From a bacterium (GTDB taxonomy: Bacteria; Elusimicrobiota; Elusimicrobia; Elusimicrobiales; UBA9959): 57,262 nt of DNA. Under the pieces are notes generated by a model. It searched no databases, had not been told where the DNA came from, and saw only the letters and a list, made by a program, of their open reading frames with translations. The position numbers and the translations under genes were made by a program. The stretch covers positions 1 to 57,262 of the forward strand of contig JAJZRA010000006.1 of NCBI GenBank assembly GCA_021847485.1, written 5' to 3'. Of this stretch, positions 40,493 through 48,925 are shown in pieces; position 1 is the stretch's first letter; every line of letters begins with the position of its first letter.

Positions 40493-41222
40493 TTTTTTTG
40501 AGATGCCACAGGAACTCCAGGTTCCCCTTGGCCCCCTTTATAGGGGAATCCGCGAGCCCCAGCTCGGTCACGCCGGGCAGGCTCTCCGCGAGGAAAGCCC
40601 TCATTCCGTCCATCACCTTCAGGCGGGTCTCCTCGTCCTTGACGATGCCGCGCCGCAGGTCCTGCGGCTGCAGCTCGAACTGGGGCTTCACCAGCGCGAG
40701 GATCTCGCCGCCCGGGGCCAGCGCGTCCGCCACCGGGCCCAGGATCAGCTTGAGCGAGATGAAAGAGACGTCTATCGCGCAGAGGTCCGGCTTTTCCGGG
40801 AAGGCGTCCGGCTTTAGAAAGCGCGCGTTGGTGCGCGGCATGAAGACGACGCGCGGGTCGCTCTTGATCCGCTCGTGGATCTGGCCCTCGCCCACGTCCA
40901 CGGCGTAGACCCGGGCCGCGCCGGCCTGCAGGAAGCAGTCGGTGAAGCCGCCGGTGGCCACGCCGACGTCCAGGCAGACGCGCCCCTTAGCCGCCACGCC
41001 GAAAGCGTCCAGCGCCCCCTTGAGCTTCAGCCCGCCGCGCGAGACGTAGGGGCACTCGTCGCGGACCAGCGCCAGCTCGTCGTCGTCCTTCACCGGCTGG
41101 CCGGCCTTGTCGGCCGGCCGGCCGTTGACGGTGACCAGCCCGGCCATGATCGCGCGCAGGGCCTTCTCGCGGGTCTCGAAAAGGCCGCGCTCCACGCAGG
41201 CCACGTCCAGGCGCGTCTTCAT
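40482..41222 (-). CDS. tlyA: TlyA-family rRNA 2'-O-methyltransferase
   Basis: The 246-residue protein has an N-terminal S4 RNA-binding domain (KTRLDVACVERGLFETREKA, then VTVNGRPADK) and an FtsJ-type methyltransferase (CLDVGVATGGFTDCFLQAGA, IDVSFISL, LVKPQFE). TlyA methylates cytidines of 16S and 23S rRNA. A TAACAT lies six bases before the ATG. It overlaps the radical SAM gene, so it may be first in the UbiUV-like operon or merely fused to it. Confidence 0.9.
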   Translation of the reverse strand: MKTRLDVACVERGLFETREKALRAIMAGLVTVNGRPADKAGQPVKDDDELALVRDECPYVSRGGLKLKGALDAFGVAAKGRVCLDVGVATGGFTDCFLQAGAARVYAVDVGEGQIHERIKSDPRVVFMPRTNARFLKPDAFPEKPDLCAIDVSFISLKLILGPVADALAPGGEILALVKPQFELQPQDLRRGIVKDEETRLKVMDGMRAFLAESLPGVTELGLADSPIKGAKGNLEFLWHLKKSGK

Positions 41223-41235
41223 ACCGATATGTTAC

Positions 41236-41273
41236 AAAAAAGCGGGAGGGCCCTCCCATAAAGGGCCCTCCCG
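41236..41273 (-). terminator. intrinsic terminator after the DUF2267 gene
   Basis: An eleven-base stem (41243-41253 with 41263-41273) is followed on the minus strand by GC and six U, 17 bases after the stop at 41290. Confidence 0.85.
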
Positions 41274-41289
41274 TCGAGGCGCGGCGCGC

Positions 41290-41934
41290 CTAGCTGGCCC
41301 GGGCGGTCTCCTCCCAGAGCTCGCGCAGCTTCTCGGGGAAGTTCCGGCGCACGTCCTTGATCTCCCCCGCGGAGACGTGGTGCTCCAGCACCCGGATGAC
41401 GCCCCGCGTGACGCGCAGCGGGTCCATGCCGGGCGGCAGCTGCTCCCCGACGTGGTCGAGGAACTCGTCCATCGTCTTCATCTTCAGCGGCTTGTCCATA
41501 GGCGTCCAGCCGCTGTAGTAGAGGCCGAGGATCATTATGGGCAGCTGCGCGGCGAACTCGGCGCCCTCGCGCACCGGCAGCCTGTCGCGTACGGCGTGCA
41601 GGACGGCCCGCAGCGCGCGGTACGCGTCGTTCGGGTTGCTCATCCCCAGCTCCAGTTCTATCTCCTTGAGCCAGTGCCTGGTCTTGGCGAGCGCCTTGTC
41701 GAACAGATGCGCCTGGGAGGCGTCCGTTATCGTCTGCGGCCATTCCCGCGTGATGCGCTCGGCCTCCTCCCAGTCGCCCTGCTGCGTGCCGGGCCTGTTG
41801 CCGCGGTTAAGGTAGATCTGGTGAGCCACCTGCCGCGTGGCCTCCTCCAGGTCCCCGCTGCGCAGGTAGTCCGTGTAGGCGTGCGTATAGGCGTGTCTCG
41901 CCAGAGTGCTTACCCTCATGTTCTTGTTCATCAT
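41290..41934 (-). CDS. DUF2934-DUF2267 protein
   Basis: The 214-residue protein has a short DUF2934-like part (residues of about 15-60: AYTDYLRSGDL, RGNRPGTQQGDWEEAERI) and a DUF2267 domain (about 75-205: AYRALRAVLHAVRDRLPVRE, LPIMILGLYYSGWTP, TRGVIRVLEHHVSAGE). Both are of unknown function; DUF2267 proteins are often linked to stress or envelope genes. GGGGG precedes the ATG. A structured leader lies directly upstream. Confidence 0.85.
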   Translation of the reverse strand: MMNKNMRVSTLARHAYTHAYTDYLRSGDLEEATRQVAHQIYLNRGNRPGTQQGDWEEAERITREWPQTITDASQAHLFDKALAKTRHWLKEIELELGMSNPNDAYRALRAVLHAVRDRLPVREGAEFAAQLPIMILGLYYSGWTPMDKPLKMKTMDEFLDHVGEQLPPGMDPLRVTRGVIRVLEHHVSAGEIKDVRRNFPEKLRELWEETARAS

Positions 41935-41943
41935 TCCCCCTGT

Positions 41944-42019
41944 TAAGGCGACGAGGCCGCCGCGCCTGCTGGGCGCGGTGCCGGGTGCCTTACCTTAGTC
42001 TTTGGGACATCGCTGTCCC
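41944..42019 (-). promoter_or_regulatory. structured 5' leader of the DUF2267 gene
   Basis: On the minus strand a GGGACA-GCGA-TGTCCC hairpin (GNRA loop) is followed by an outer stem TAAGGC/GCCTTA that encloses CCGCGCC-CAGCA-GGCGCGG. The ribosome site follows within a few bases. It matches no riboswitch I recognise. Confidence 0.4.
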
Positions 42020-42067
42020 CCCAACCCCATACTACAAAATTCTGCCGGGAATGCAATAGGCTCCCGG

Positions 42068-45000
42068 TCAAGCGGCCGGGGAGCCGGGAGGGGCCGCGCC
42101 GTCGGCCGCGCGGAAGGCCTTATCTATCTCCGCGTCGCGGCCGCGCCGCTCCAGGCCGGCCAGCAGGCTGTAGGCGCAGGGCACCACCAGCAGCGTCAGC
42201 AGCGTGGAGAACAGGACGCCGCCGATCACGACCAGCGCCATCGGCACGCGCGTCTCCGCGCCGGGCCCCAGACCCAGCGCCGGCGGGACCGCCGCGGCGA
42301 CGGTGGCGAACGAGGTCATCAGGATGGGCCGCAGGCGCACCGGGCAGGCGTCCAGCAGGGCCTCCCGCGGCGCCATGCCGGCTTTCCGCCTGGAGTTGGC
42401 GAAGTCGACCAGCAGGATGGAGTTCTTCTTCACTATGCCCATCAGCAGGATGATGCCTATCATGCTGTAGATGTTGAGCGACTGCCCGCCCGCGAGCAGC
42501 GCGAGGAACGCGCCGGTCACGCTGAAAGGCAGCGCGAGCAGCACGGTGAAAGGATGGACGAAGCTGTTGAACTGCGAGGCCAGCACCATATAGGCCACGA
42601 AGATGCCCAGCACCAGCGCGAACAGCAGGCTGCGGAAGGATTCCTGGAAGGTCTCGGACCCGCCCGAGAAGACCAGCCGGTAGCCGGGAGGCAGCACGCC
42701 GGCCGCTATGCGCCGCACCTCGGCGAGCGCCTCGGCCTGCGAGACCCCCTGCGCCGGATTGGCGAAGATGCTGATCGCGCGCTCGCGGTTGCGCCGCGAG
42801 ATGGAGAGCAGCGCCGGCTTCTCCGTCATCGTCACCACCTCGCGCAGCGGGACGACCTCCCCGGCGTCGTTGCGCACCCAGATCCGGTCCACGTCCGCAG
42901 GCCGCGCGCGGTCCCTGCCGGTCAGCCGCACGCGGATGTCGTAGCGCTTGCCGCCCTTGGTGTACTTGCCGACGCGCACGCCGCCTATCATGGCGTTCAC
43001 CGCGTCGGCTATCGCCGCCACGCTGACGCCGCGCGCGGCGGCCTTCGCCCTGTCGGGGACGATGCGCAGCTCCGGCATGCCGGTCAGGTAGTCGGTGTCC
43101 ACGTCGGTCATCTTGCCGGAGGCCTTCATCGCGTCCATGAGGCTGCCGCTGAGAGCGCCCAGCTTGTCCCAGTCCGGACCGCGGACCGTGAACTCCACCG
43201 GGAAGCCGCGCTGCGCGGTGAAGCCGGAGAGCGACAGGTCCTGCATCACGGCGCGCTGCATGCCGGGGATGGCGTTGAAGGCCGCGCGGGCGGCGGCCAT
43301 GAACTGCCGCTGCGTCGGGCGCCGCCCCCCCGGGACCAGCGGCCGGCGCTCGGAAGGCGGCTTCAGCGTGACGAACATCATCGCCGAGTTGATCTGCCCG
43401 CCGCCGAAGCCGCCCACGGCGGAGAAATAGGTGGCCACGTCCGGCTGCGCCATGCACCAGGCCTCGGCCTTCTTCACGACGGCGTCGGTGAACTCTATGG
43501 ACGAGCCGATCGGCGTCTCCATGCGCACCAGGAACTGGCTCTGGTCCTGCGGCGGCACGAACTCCTTAGGGATCAGCGGCAGCAGCGCCAGCGAGCCCGC
43601 GAAGACGAGCGCCGCGCCGCCGAGCACTTTCCAGCGGTTCTCCAGCGCCGGGCGCAGCGCGCGCAGGTAGAGGGCCCTGACCTTCTCCATCAGCCGGTCC
43701 ATCGCCCTGGCGATCCAGAGCGTGCGCTCGGCGTCGACGAACTCGGAGCAGCGCATCGGCGTCAGCGTCACGGCCTCCAGCAGCGACAGCGCGACGGCGG
43801 CCGCCATCGTGACGCCGAACTGGTAGAAGAACCGGCCGACGATGCCTTTCATGAAGACCACCGGCAGGAAGATGGCGAGGATGGCCGCGGAGGAGGCCAC
43901 CGCCGGGAAGGTTATCTCCCGCGCGCCGATGATGGCGGCCGTTATCCGGCCGTACCCCTTCTCGTTGTAGCGGATGATGTTCTCCAGCATCATGATCGCG
44001 TCGTCGACCACGATGCCTATGGCCAGCGACAGGCCCAGCAGCGTGAACGTGTTGAGCGTGAAACCCATGAAGTACAGGACCAGGAACGCGCCCACGATGG
44101 ACGTGGGGATGGCCAGCAGCACGTTGAGCGTGGACGACCAGGAGCCGAGGAACAGCCAGCAGACGGCCGAGGTCAGCAGCACCGACAGCAGCAGCGTGAA
44201 GTCCAGCTCGCGGGCGGCCTGCTCGATGAAGCGCGTGGAATCGTTGACGATCGTGAGCGTCATGCCCGGAGGCAGGGTCTTCTGCAGCTCGGCCACCCGG
44301 GCGCGGACCAGCAGGGCCGTGGCCACGGCGTTGGCGCCGCGCTGCTTGCGGATGCCTATGCCCACCGCCTGCCTGCCGTCCGTCCTGGAGATGCGGCGCA
44401 CGTCGTCCAGGCCGTCCTCCACGGTGCCGACGTCGCCTATCGTGAAGCGCTTCCAGATCGGCAGGCCGGAGCGGCTCTGGATGGCGATCCTGGCGAACTC
44501 CGCCGGGGTGGCGGCCTCGCCCATCACGCGCACGTTGATGTCCCTGGGCCCGGTGTCGATGTCGCCGGCCGGCAGCTCCAGGTGCTGCGTCTGGACGGCG
44601 TTGATCACGTCCTCTACGGTCAGCTGGTCGCGGCGCATCTTGCCCTCGTCCAGCCAGACCCGCAGGTTCGGGTCCACGTAGCCGCCGAGGAAGATATCCC
44701 CCACCCCGGAGATGGTGGTGAAGCGGTCCTTGAGATAGCCGTCGGTGTAGGACATCAGGTCCTTCAGCGGCCTGGTGCCCGAGAGGGCTATCCACATTAT
44801 CGGCTGGTCCTCGGGATTGGTCTTGGTGACGACCGGCGGGTCTATGTCCTTGGGCAGGTTGCGCTGGGCCTGCGCTATCCTGGTCTGGGCTTCCTGCAGC
44901 GCCGTATCTATGTCGCGCCCCAGGTGGAACTCCATCGTCACGGTGGACTGGCCGTCCGTGGAGACCGAGGAGACCTCCTTGAGGCCCTCGATGCCCATGA

Positions 45001-45211
45001 CCGCGTCCTCGACGATGTCGGTGACCTGGGTCTCGATGACCTCGGGCGCGGCGTTCTCCAGCGTGATGGTGGCGGTGACCACGGGGAAGTCCACGTCGGG
45101 CAGCAGGCTGATGCCCATCGAACGGAAGCCGAGCCAGCCGAAGACCAGCAGGCCCGCCATGATCATCCAGGCGAAGACCGGCCGCCTGATAGAAAGGTCT
45201 GAAAAGGTCAT
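42068..45211 (-). CDS. RND-family efflux transporter (HAE1/AcrB-like)
   Basis: The 1047-residue protein is full length for the inner-membrane RND pump: helix 1 (IRRPVFAWMIMAGLLVFGWL), a periplasmic pore domain with FPVVTATITLENAAPEVIET, helices 2-6 with GIVVDDAIMMLENIIRY (the proton-relay Asp pair), a second pore domain and a final helix block. It exports drugs or lipids with proton influx. No membrane-fusion protein or outer-membrane channel gene is adjacent, so partners must lie elsewhere. It follows xseB by 30 bases. Confidence 0.93.
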   Translation of the reverse strand: MTFSDLSIRRPVFAWMIMAGLLVFGWLGFRSMGISLLPDVDFPVVTATITLENAAPEVIETQVTDIVEDAVMGIEGLKEVSSVSTDGQSTVTMEFHLGRDIDTALQEAQTRIAQAQRNLPKDIDPPVVTKTNPEDQPIMWIALSGTRPLKDLMSYTDGYLKDRFTTISGVGDIFLGGYVDPNLRVWLDEGKMRRDQLTVEDVINAVQTQHLELPAGDIDTGPRDINVRVMGEAATPAEFARIAIQSRSGLPIWKRFTIGDVGTVEDGLDDVRRISRTDGRQAVGIGIRKQRGANAVATALLVRARVAELQKTLPPGMTLTIVNDSTRFIEQAARELDFTLLLSVLLTSAVCWLFLGSWSSTLNVLLAIPTSIVGAFLVLYFMGFTLNTFTLLGLSLAIGIVVDDAIMMLENIIRYNEKGYGRITAAIIGAREITFPAVASSAAILAIFLPVVFMKGIVGRFFYQFGVTMAAAVALSLLEAVTLTPMRCSEFVDAERTLWIARAMDRLMEKVRALYLRALRPALENRWKVLGGAALVFAGSLALLPLIPKEFVPPQDQSQFLVRMETPIGSSIEFTDAVVKKAEAWCMAQPDVATYFSAVGGFGGGQINSAMMFVTLKPPSERRPLVPGGRRPTQRQFMAAARAAFNAIPGMQRAVMQDLSLSGFTAQRGFPVEFTVRGPDWDKLGALSGSLMDAMKASGKMTDVDTDYLTGMPELRIVPDRAKAAARGVSVAAIADAVNAMIGGVRVGKYTKGGKRYDIRVRLTGRDRARPADVDRIWVRNDAGEVVPLREVVTMTEKPALLSISRRNRERAISIFANPAQGVSQAEALAEVRRIAAGVLPPGYRLVFSGGSETFQESFRSLLFALVLGIFVAYMVLASQFNSFVHPFTVLLALPFSVTGAFLALLAGGQSLNIYSMIGIILLMGIVKKNSILLVDFANSRRKAGMAPREALLDACPVRLRPILMTSFATVAAAVPPALGLGPGAETRVPMALVVIGGVLFSTLLTLLVVPCAYSLLAGLERRGRDAEIDKAFRAADGAAPPGSPAA

Positions 45212-45241
45212 GTCCCCCCGGCCCCCCGGCGCCGGACCAGC

Positions 45242-45490
45242 TTACTTCCCGCGGTCCTCGTCCTCGAACTCCTCGAGCTTCAGCTTGCCCTCGGCGTCCT
45301 TCTTGAGCACCTCGATCTTGCGCTTAACTTCCTCGAGCTTCACGGAGAGCTCCTTGGAGATGGCGACGCCCTCCTCGAAGAGGGTCAGCGACTCCTCGAT
45401 GGGGGTCGCCTCGTCCTCGAGCTTCGCCACTATCTCCTCGAGCTTACCGAGCTTCTCCTCGAAACCGCCGTTCGCTTTTTTGGTCACCAT
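45242..45490 (-). CDS. xseB: exodeoxyribonuclease VII small subunit
   Basis: The 82-residue protein has the XseB core KLGKLEEIVAKLEDEATPIE followed by SLTLFEEGV. XseB binds several copies to XseA and the complex degrades single-stranded DNA in both directions. Its ATG overlaps the xseA stop by seven bases (ATGGTGA). Confidence 0.93.
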   Translation of the reverse strand: MVTKKANGGFEEKLGKLEEIVAKLEDEATPIEESLTLFEEGVAISKELSVKLEEVKRKIEVLKKDAEGKLKLEEFEDEDRGK

Positions 45491-46758
45491 AAAGTCTCCT
45501 GTTGCGGCCCCTGGCCGCCCTTTTCGGTCTTCCCGGCCGGCCGGCGGGGCCTGTCGGCCGCGCCTCCGCCTATCACTTCCGCCTCGGCGCGCCCTTCCGC
45601 GAACTGCAGGCTCAGCCTGTCGCCGGGGGCGAGCGAGGCGGCCGTCTTTACGGCCTTGCCTCTGGCGTCCTTCACCACCGCGTAGCCTTTCTTGAGAGGG
45701 AACAGCGGGCTCAGCGCGTTGAGCTTGGCCGACTGCAGGTTCAGGCGCTCCCCCGCCCGGCGCGCGCGTTCCGCGGAAGCGGCGAACAGGCTCTCCACCG
45801 CGTCGTCGAGCCGCCTGGTCGGCCGCTCGAGCAGCGAGAGCGGGTTGGTAAGCATGCGGCTGCGGGCCAGGCGCAGGAACCTGCCGTAGAGGTTCTCGTA
45901 GTAGATGCGCAGGCTCTGCAGCAGCCGCTTCTCTAGCTGCGCTATGTGCGCGGCGAGTTCCACCTTGCTCTTGACCACCAGCTCGGCCGCGGCGCTGGGC
46001 GTCGGCGCCCGCAGGTCAGCGACGAAGTCGGCTATCGTAAAATCGGTCTCGTGGCCTACGCAGGAGATGACGGGGATCCCGGAGTTGGCTATCGCGCGGG
46101 CCACTATCTCCTCGTTGAAGGACCACAGGTCCTCCATGGACCCGCCGCCGCGGCCCACGAGCAGCACGTCGATATCCGGGAAGTTCTCGTTAAGGTCTAT
46201 GACGGCGTTGGCGATCTCCTCGGCGGAGCCGGGGCCCTGCACCTTCACCGGGGCGATGATGATGTGCATGTTGGCGTAGCGGCGCTTTAAAATGGAAAGG
46301 ATGTCGCGTATGGCGGCGCCGGTAGGAGAGGTGACCACGCCTATCTTCTGCGGCAGCGCGGGGATAGGGCGCTTCCTCGACGGGTCGAACAGGCCCTCGG
46401 CGGCGAGCTTTTTCTTGAGCTGCTCGAAGGCCAGCTGCAGCGGGCCGATGCCGGCCGGCTCTATGGCCTTGGCCATCAGCTGGTACTTGCTCTGCTTGTC
46501 GTACGTCGTGATGTTGCCGCGCACGCGCACCAGCAGGCCGTTGGCCAGCTCGAACTTGAGCCCCTGCGCGAAACCGCGGAACATCACGCCGGAGATGTTG
46601 GACGTCGCGTCCTTCAGGTCGAAGTAGGTGTGGCCGAGCGACGAGACCTTGAGGCCCGAGATCTCGCCCTCCACCCACAGCTCGCGGAAATTGGTCTCGA
46701 GCAGGTACTTGATGCCCTGGCTGAGCTCGCTTACGGTATAAACCTTGGGGGAGGTCAT
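45484..46758 (-). CDS. xseA: exodeoxyribonuclease VII large subunit
   Basis: The 424-residue protein has an N-terminal OB fold (VSELSQGIKYLLETNFRELW), the nuclease domain with GVVTSPTGAAIRDIL, DVLLVGRGGGSMEDLWSFNEE and SCVGHETDFTIADFVADLRAPTPSAAAE, and a C-terminal coiled coil. Length is slightly short of E. coli XseA (about 456). It is coupled to xseB; rarA ends 25 bases upstream. Confidence 0.95.
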   Translation of the reverse strand: MTSPKVYTVSELSQGIKYLLETNFRELWVEGEISGLKVSSLGHTYFDLKDATSNISGVMFRGFAQGLKFELANGLLVRVRGNITTYDKQSKYQLMAKAIEPAGIGPLQLAFEQLKKKLAAEGLFDPSRKRPIPALPQKIGVVTSPTGAAIRDILSILKRRYANMHIIIAPVKVQGPGSAEEIANAVIDLNENFPDIDVLLVGRGGGSMEDLWSFNEEIVARAIANSGIPVISCVGHETDFTIADFVADLRAPTPSAAAELVVKSKVELAAHIAQLEKRLLQSLRIYYENLYGRFLRLARSRMLTNPLSLLERPTRRLDDAVESLFAASAERARRAGERLNLQSAKLNALSPLFPLKKGYAVVKDARGKAVKTAASLAPGDRLSLQFAEGRAEAEVIGGGAADRPRRPAGKTEKGGQGPQQETLW

Positions 46759-46783
46759 TTCTCTGGCCTATGGCTGTGCCGCA

Positions 46784-48142
46784 TCAAGAGCTATGCTCCT
46801 CAGTGCGGTCCCCCCGCAGGCGCTTCAAGCGCTTGCCGATCTCTATCTCGAAGCCCTGGTCCGTGGGCTCGTAGAAGCGCGCCGGGTCCGGCATATACTG
46901 CTGCTTCACGTAATGCCCTTCGAAATCGTGGGGATACTTGTAGCCCTTGCCGTGGCCCAGCGCCTCGCCGTCCTTGCTGGCGTCGCGCAGGTGCATGGGG
47001 ACTTCGCGCTCCACGCCGTTCTTCACTTCCTGCTGGGCCGCGTTCACGGCCATGTAGGAAGCGTTGGACTTGGGCGAACAGGCCACGTAGATGGCCGCCT
47101 GCGCGAGGATTATGCGCGCCTCCGGCATGCCCAGCACCTCGGCGGAATTGAAGGCGCTCTGCGCCAGCACCAGGGCCATCGGGTTGGCGTTGCCGACGTC
47201 CTCGCTGGCGCAGATAAGGATGCGCCGCGCGACGAAGCGCGGGTCCTCGCCGGCCTCGAGCATCTTGGCCAGCCAGTACACCGCGGCGTCCGGGTCGGAG
47301 CCGCGCATGCTCTTGATGAAAGCGGAGATATGGTCGTAATGCTCGTCCGAGCTGCGGTCGTAGCGGAGGCTCCTGCGCTGGATGCTCTCGCGGGCCACGG
47401 CCTCGTCTATGCGGCGCACGCCGTCCGCGCCGGGCTTGGTGGTAACGGCGGCCAGTTCCACCGCGTTCAAGAGCCGGCGGGCGTCGCCCGAGCAGTTGTC
47501 GATCAGGTATTTCTTGGCGCCGGGCGTGAACTCGGGTTTCAGGTTCGCGAGGCCCTCGGGGTGGGTGACGGCCCGGTCGAAGATGTCGGAGAGGTGCCCG
47601 GCCTTGAGCGGCTTGAACTCCACCACGATGAAGCGCGACAGCAGCGCCTGGTTGATGTAGAAGAAAGGGTTCTCGGTGGTCATCCCTATCAGGATGATCT
47701 CGCCCTTCTCCACGCTGGGCAGCAGCACGTCCTGCTGCGTGCGGTTGAAATGATGTATCTCGTCGAGGACCAGCAGCACGCGCTGGCGGGCGGCCAGGCC
47801 GGAGCCCAGGCCCTTGGAGTATTCAATTATCTTCCTGAGGTCCGGCACGCCGGCCAGCACGGCGTTCAGCTCGAACACCTTGGCGTTGGCGCGGCCGGCC
47901 ACGTAGCGCGCGAGCGCCGTCTTGCCGCAGCCGGGCGGGCCGTAGAACACGGCGGACTTGAGCGTGTCGGCCTCGATGGCGCGGCGCAGCAGCTTGCCCT
48001 CGCCGAGTATGTCCTCCTGGCCCGAGAACTCGCCGAGCTCCCTGGGCGCCAGGCGCGCGGCCAGCGGCTGGTAAGCCGCCCCGCCCCCCGCCTCCGGCTT
48101 CTCATCGAATAATGGGGTCAGGTCTTGATTCTTGACATCCAT
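46784..48142 (-). CDS. rarA: replication-associated recombination protein RarA
   Basis: The 452-residue protein is a RarA/MgsA/WRNIP1 AAA ATPase: Walker A FYGPPGCGKTALARYVAG, LLVLDEIHHFNRTQQDVLLP and GMTTENPFF, then a C-terminal region with RRSLRYDRSSDEHYDHISAF and KGYKYPHDFEGHYVKQQYMP. It acts at stalled replication forks. The first ten codons (MDVKNQDLTP) are encoded by the left arm of the inverted repeat at 48113-48202, so the annotated start may be newly acquired. Confidence 0.92.
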   Translation of the reverse strand: MDVKNQDLTPLFDEKPEAGGGAAYQPLAARLAPRELGEFSGQEDILGEGKLLRRAIEADTLKSAVFYGPPGCGKTALARYVAGRANAKVFELNAVLAGVPDLRKIIEYSKGLGSGLAARQRVLLVLDEIHHFNRTQQDVLLPSVEKGEIILIGMTTENPFFYINQALLSRFIVVEFKPLKAGHLSDIFDRAVTHPEGLANLKPEFTPGAKKYLIDNCSGDARRLLNAVELAAVTTKPGADGVRRIDEAVARESIQRRSLRYDRSSDEHYDHISAFIKSMRGSDPDAAVYWLAKMLEAGEDPRFVARRILICASEDVGNANPMALVLAQSAFNSAEVLGMPEARIILAQAAIYVACSPKSNASYMAVNAAQQEVKNGVEREVPMHLRDASKDGEALGHGKGYKYPHDFEGHYVKQQYMPDPARFYEPTDQGFEIEIGKRLKRLRGDRTEEHSS

Positions 48143-48202
48143 AAGTTCACTTCATTTTCACCAAGATCCGGTCCCGATGTCAAGAATCAAGACCTGACCC
48201 CA
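48113..48202. repeat. 26-bp perfect inverted repeat, REP/RAYT-like
   Basis: Arms at 48113-48138 and 48177-48202 are perfect reverse complements (TGGGGTCAGGTCTTGATTCT and continuing), separated by 38 bases. A GGGGTCAGGTCTTGA-type motif is familiar to me as a dispersed repeat beside IS200-like (RAYT) transposases; no transposase is present. The left arm enters the rarA coding sequence and the right arm ends six bases before the zapA stop. Confidence 0.8.
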
Positions 48203-48207
48203 GAAAG

Positions 48208-48501
48208 TTATTTCTCGCCCAGGGTTTTCGCGAGTTTCGCCACCATTTCCTCTACCTTGCGGCCGTCGGCCTCGCGGTTGGTCTCGGAGCGCTGCTTGAG
48301 GTTGTGCAGTTCCACGGCGAAATCGTAGGCGGCGAGGATGGCCAGCTTGGAGGTGTCCACGACGTTGAGGCTCTCCTCGATGTGCTTTATCTTCTCCTCT
48401 ATCAGGTTGACGATGCCGTTCAGCTCCAGCTCGGTCAGGCCGTCCACCGCCGGGAACTTTATCAGGCGGCCGCGGACCCTGGCCTCGAATTCGTTAGCCA
48501 T
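48208..48501 (-). CDS. zapA: cell division protein ZapA
   Basis: I start at ATG 48501, five bases after the upstream gene. The 97-residue protein has the ZapA core (RLIKFPAVDGL, then VVDTSKLAILAAYDFAVELHNLKQ) and a helical C-terminus. ZapA binds FtsZ and cross-links its filaments. It is a typical neighbour of the ZapB-like coiled coil. Confidence 0.88.
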   Translation of the reverse strand: MANEFEARVRGRLIKFPAVDGLTELELNGIVNLIEEKIKHIEESLNVVDTSKLAILAAYDFAVELHNLKQRSETNREADGRKVEEMVAKLAKTLGEK

Positions 48502-48506
48502 ACCCC

Positions 48507-48770
48507 CTACTCCTCCCCGTCCTCGAACAGGCCGGGCTGCAGGTCGTTGACCTTCTCGATCCTGTCGCAGATGCGCTCCAGGCGCCTGCGGACCCTGGCC
48601 TTGAAATCGGCGAGCTCCCTGGCGGCCGCCGTGCCGGAGGCGGCCTTGGCGCGCGCGGCTTCCAGCAGCTTTACCTGCCCCTTGAGGACCTCGTTCTCCT
48701 CTTTCAGCCGCGCTATCAGCTCCGAAGCGCCGTCCACCAGCTCTTCCAGGCGCTTGATGCGGTTGTGCAT
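48507..48770 (-). CDS. ZapB-like coiled-coil protein
   Basis: The 87-residue protein is almost entirely one coiled coil with heptad Leu/Ile (IKRLEELVDGASELIARLKE, EENEVLKGQVKLLEAARAKA) and an acidic end. Position directly before zapA suggests a ZapB-like division factor. TATAAT at 48777-48782 ends six bases before the ATG, so the transcript is likely leaderless. Confidence 0.7.
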   Translation of the reverse strand: MHNRIKRLEELVDGASELIARLKEENEVLKGQVKLLEAARAKAASGTAAARELADFKARVRRRLERICDRIEKVNDLQPGLFEDGEE

Positions 48771-48925
48771 ATCCCAATTATACAGAATCTAGAAAATTTA
48801 TAGGAATTTTTCGGTACCGAGGGCCCAGGCCCGAGGGGGCCCTCCGGCCGCGGAATCGGGGGACCTAGGACCTTTGTGCCGCCCTTTTTAAGAAGGAATA
48901 ATATATACGGAAGACAGGAGGACCC

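Noticed and set aside
42002-45202. A 1066-codon plus-strand open frame opposite the RND gene
   Set aside because: The RND pump is certain; the opposite frame is rich in His/Arg/Gln/Asp and has no recognisable motif.
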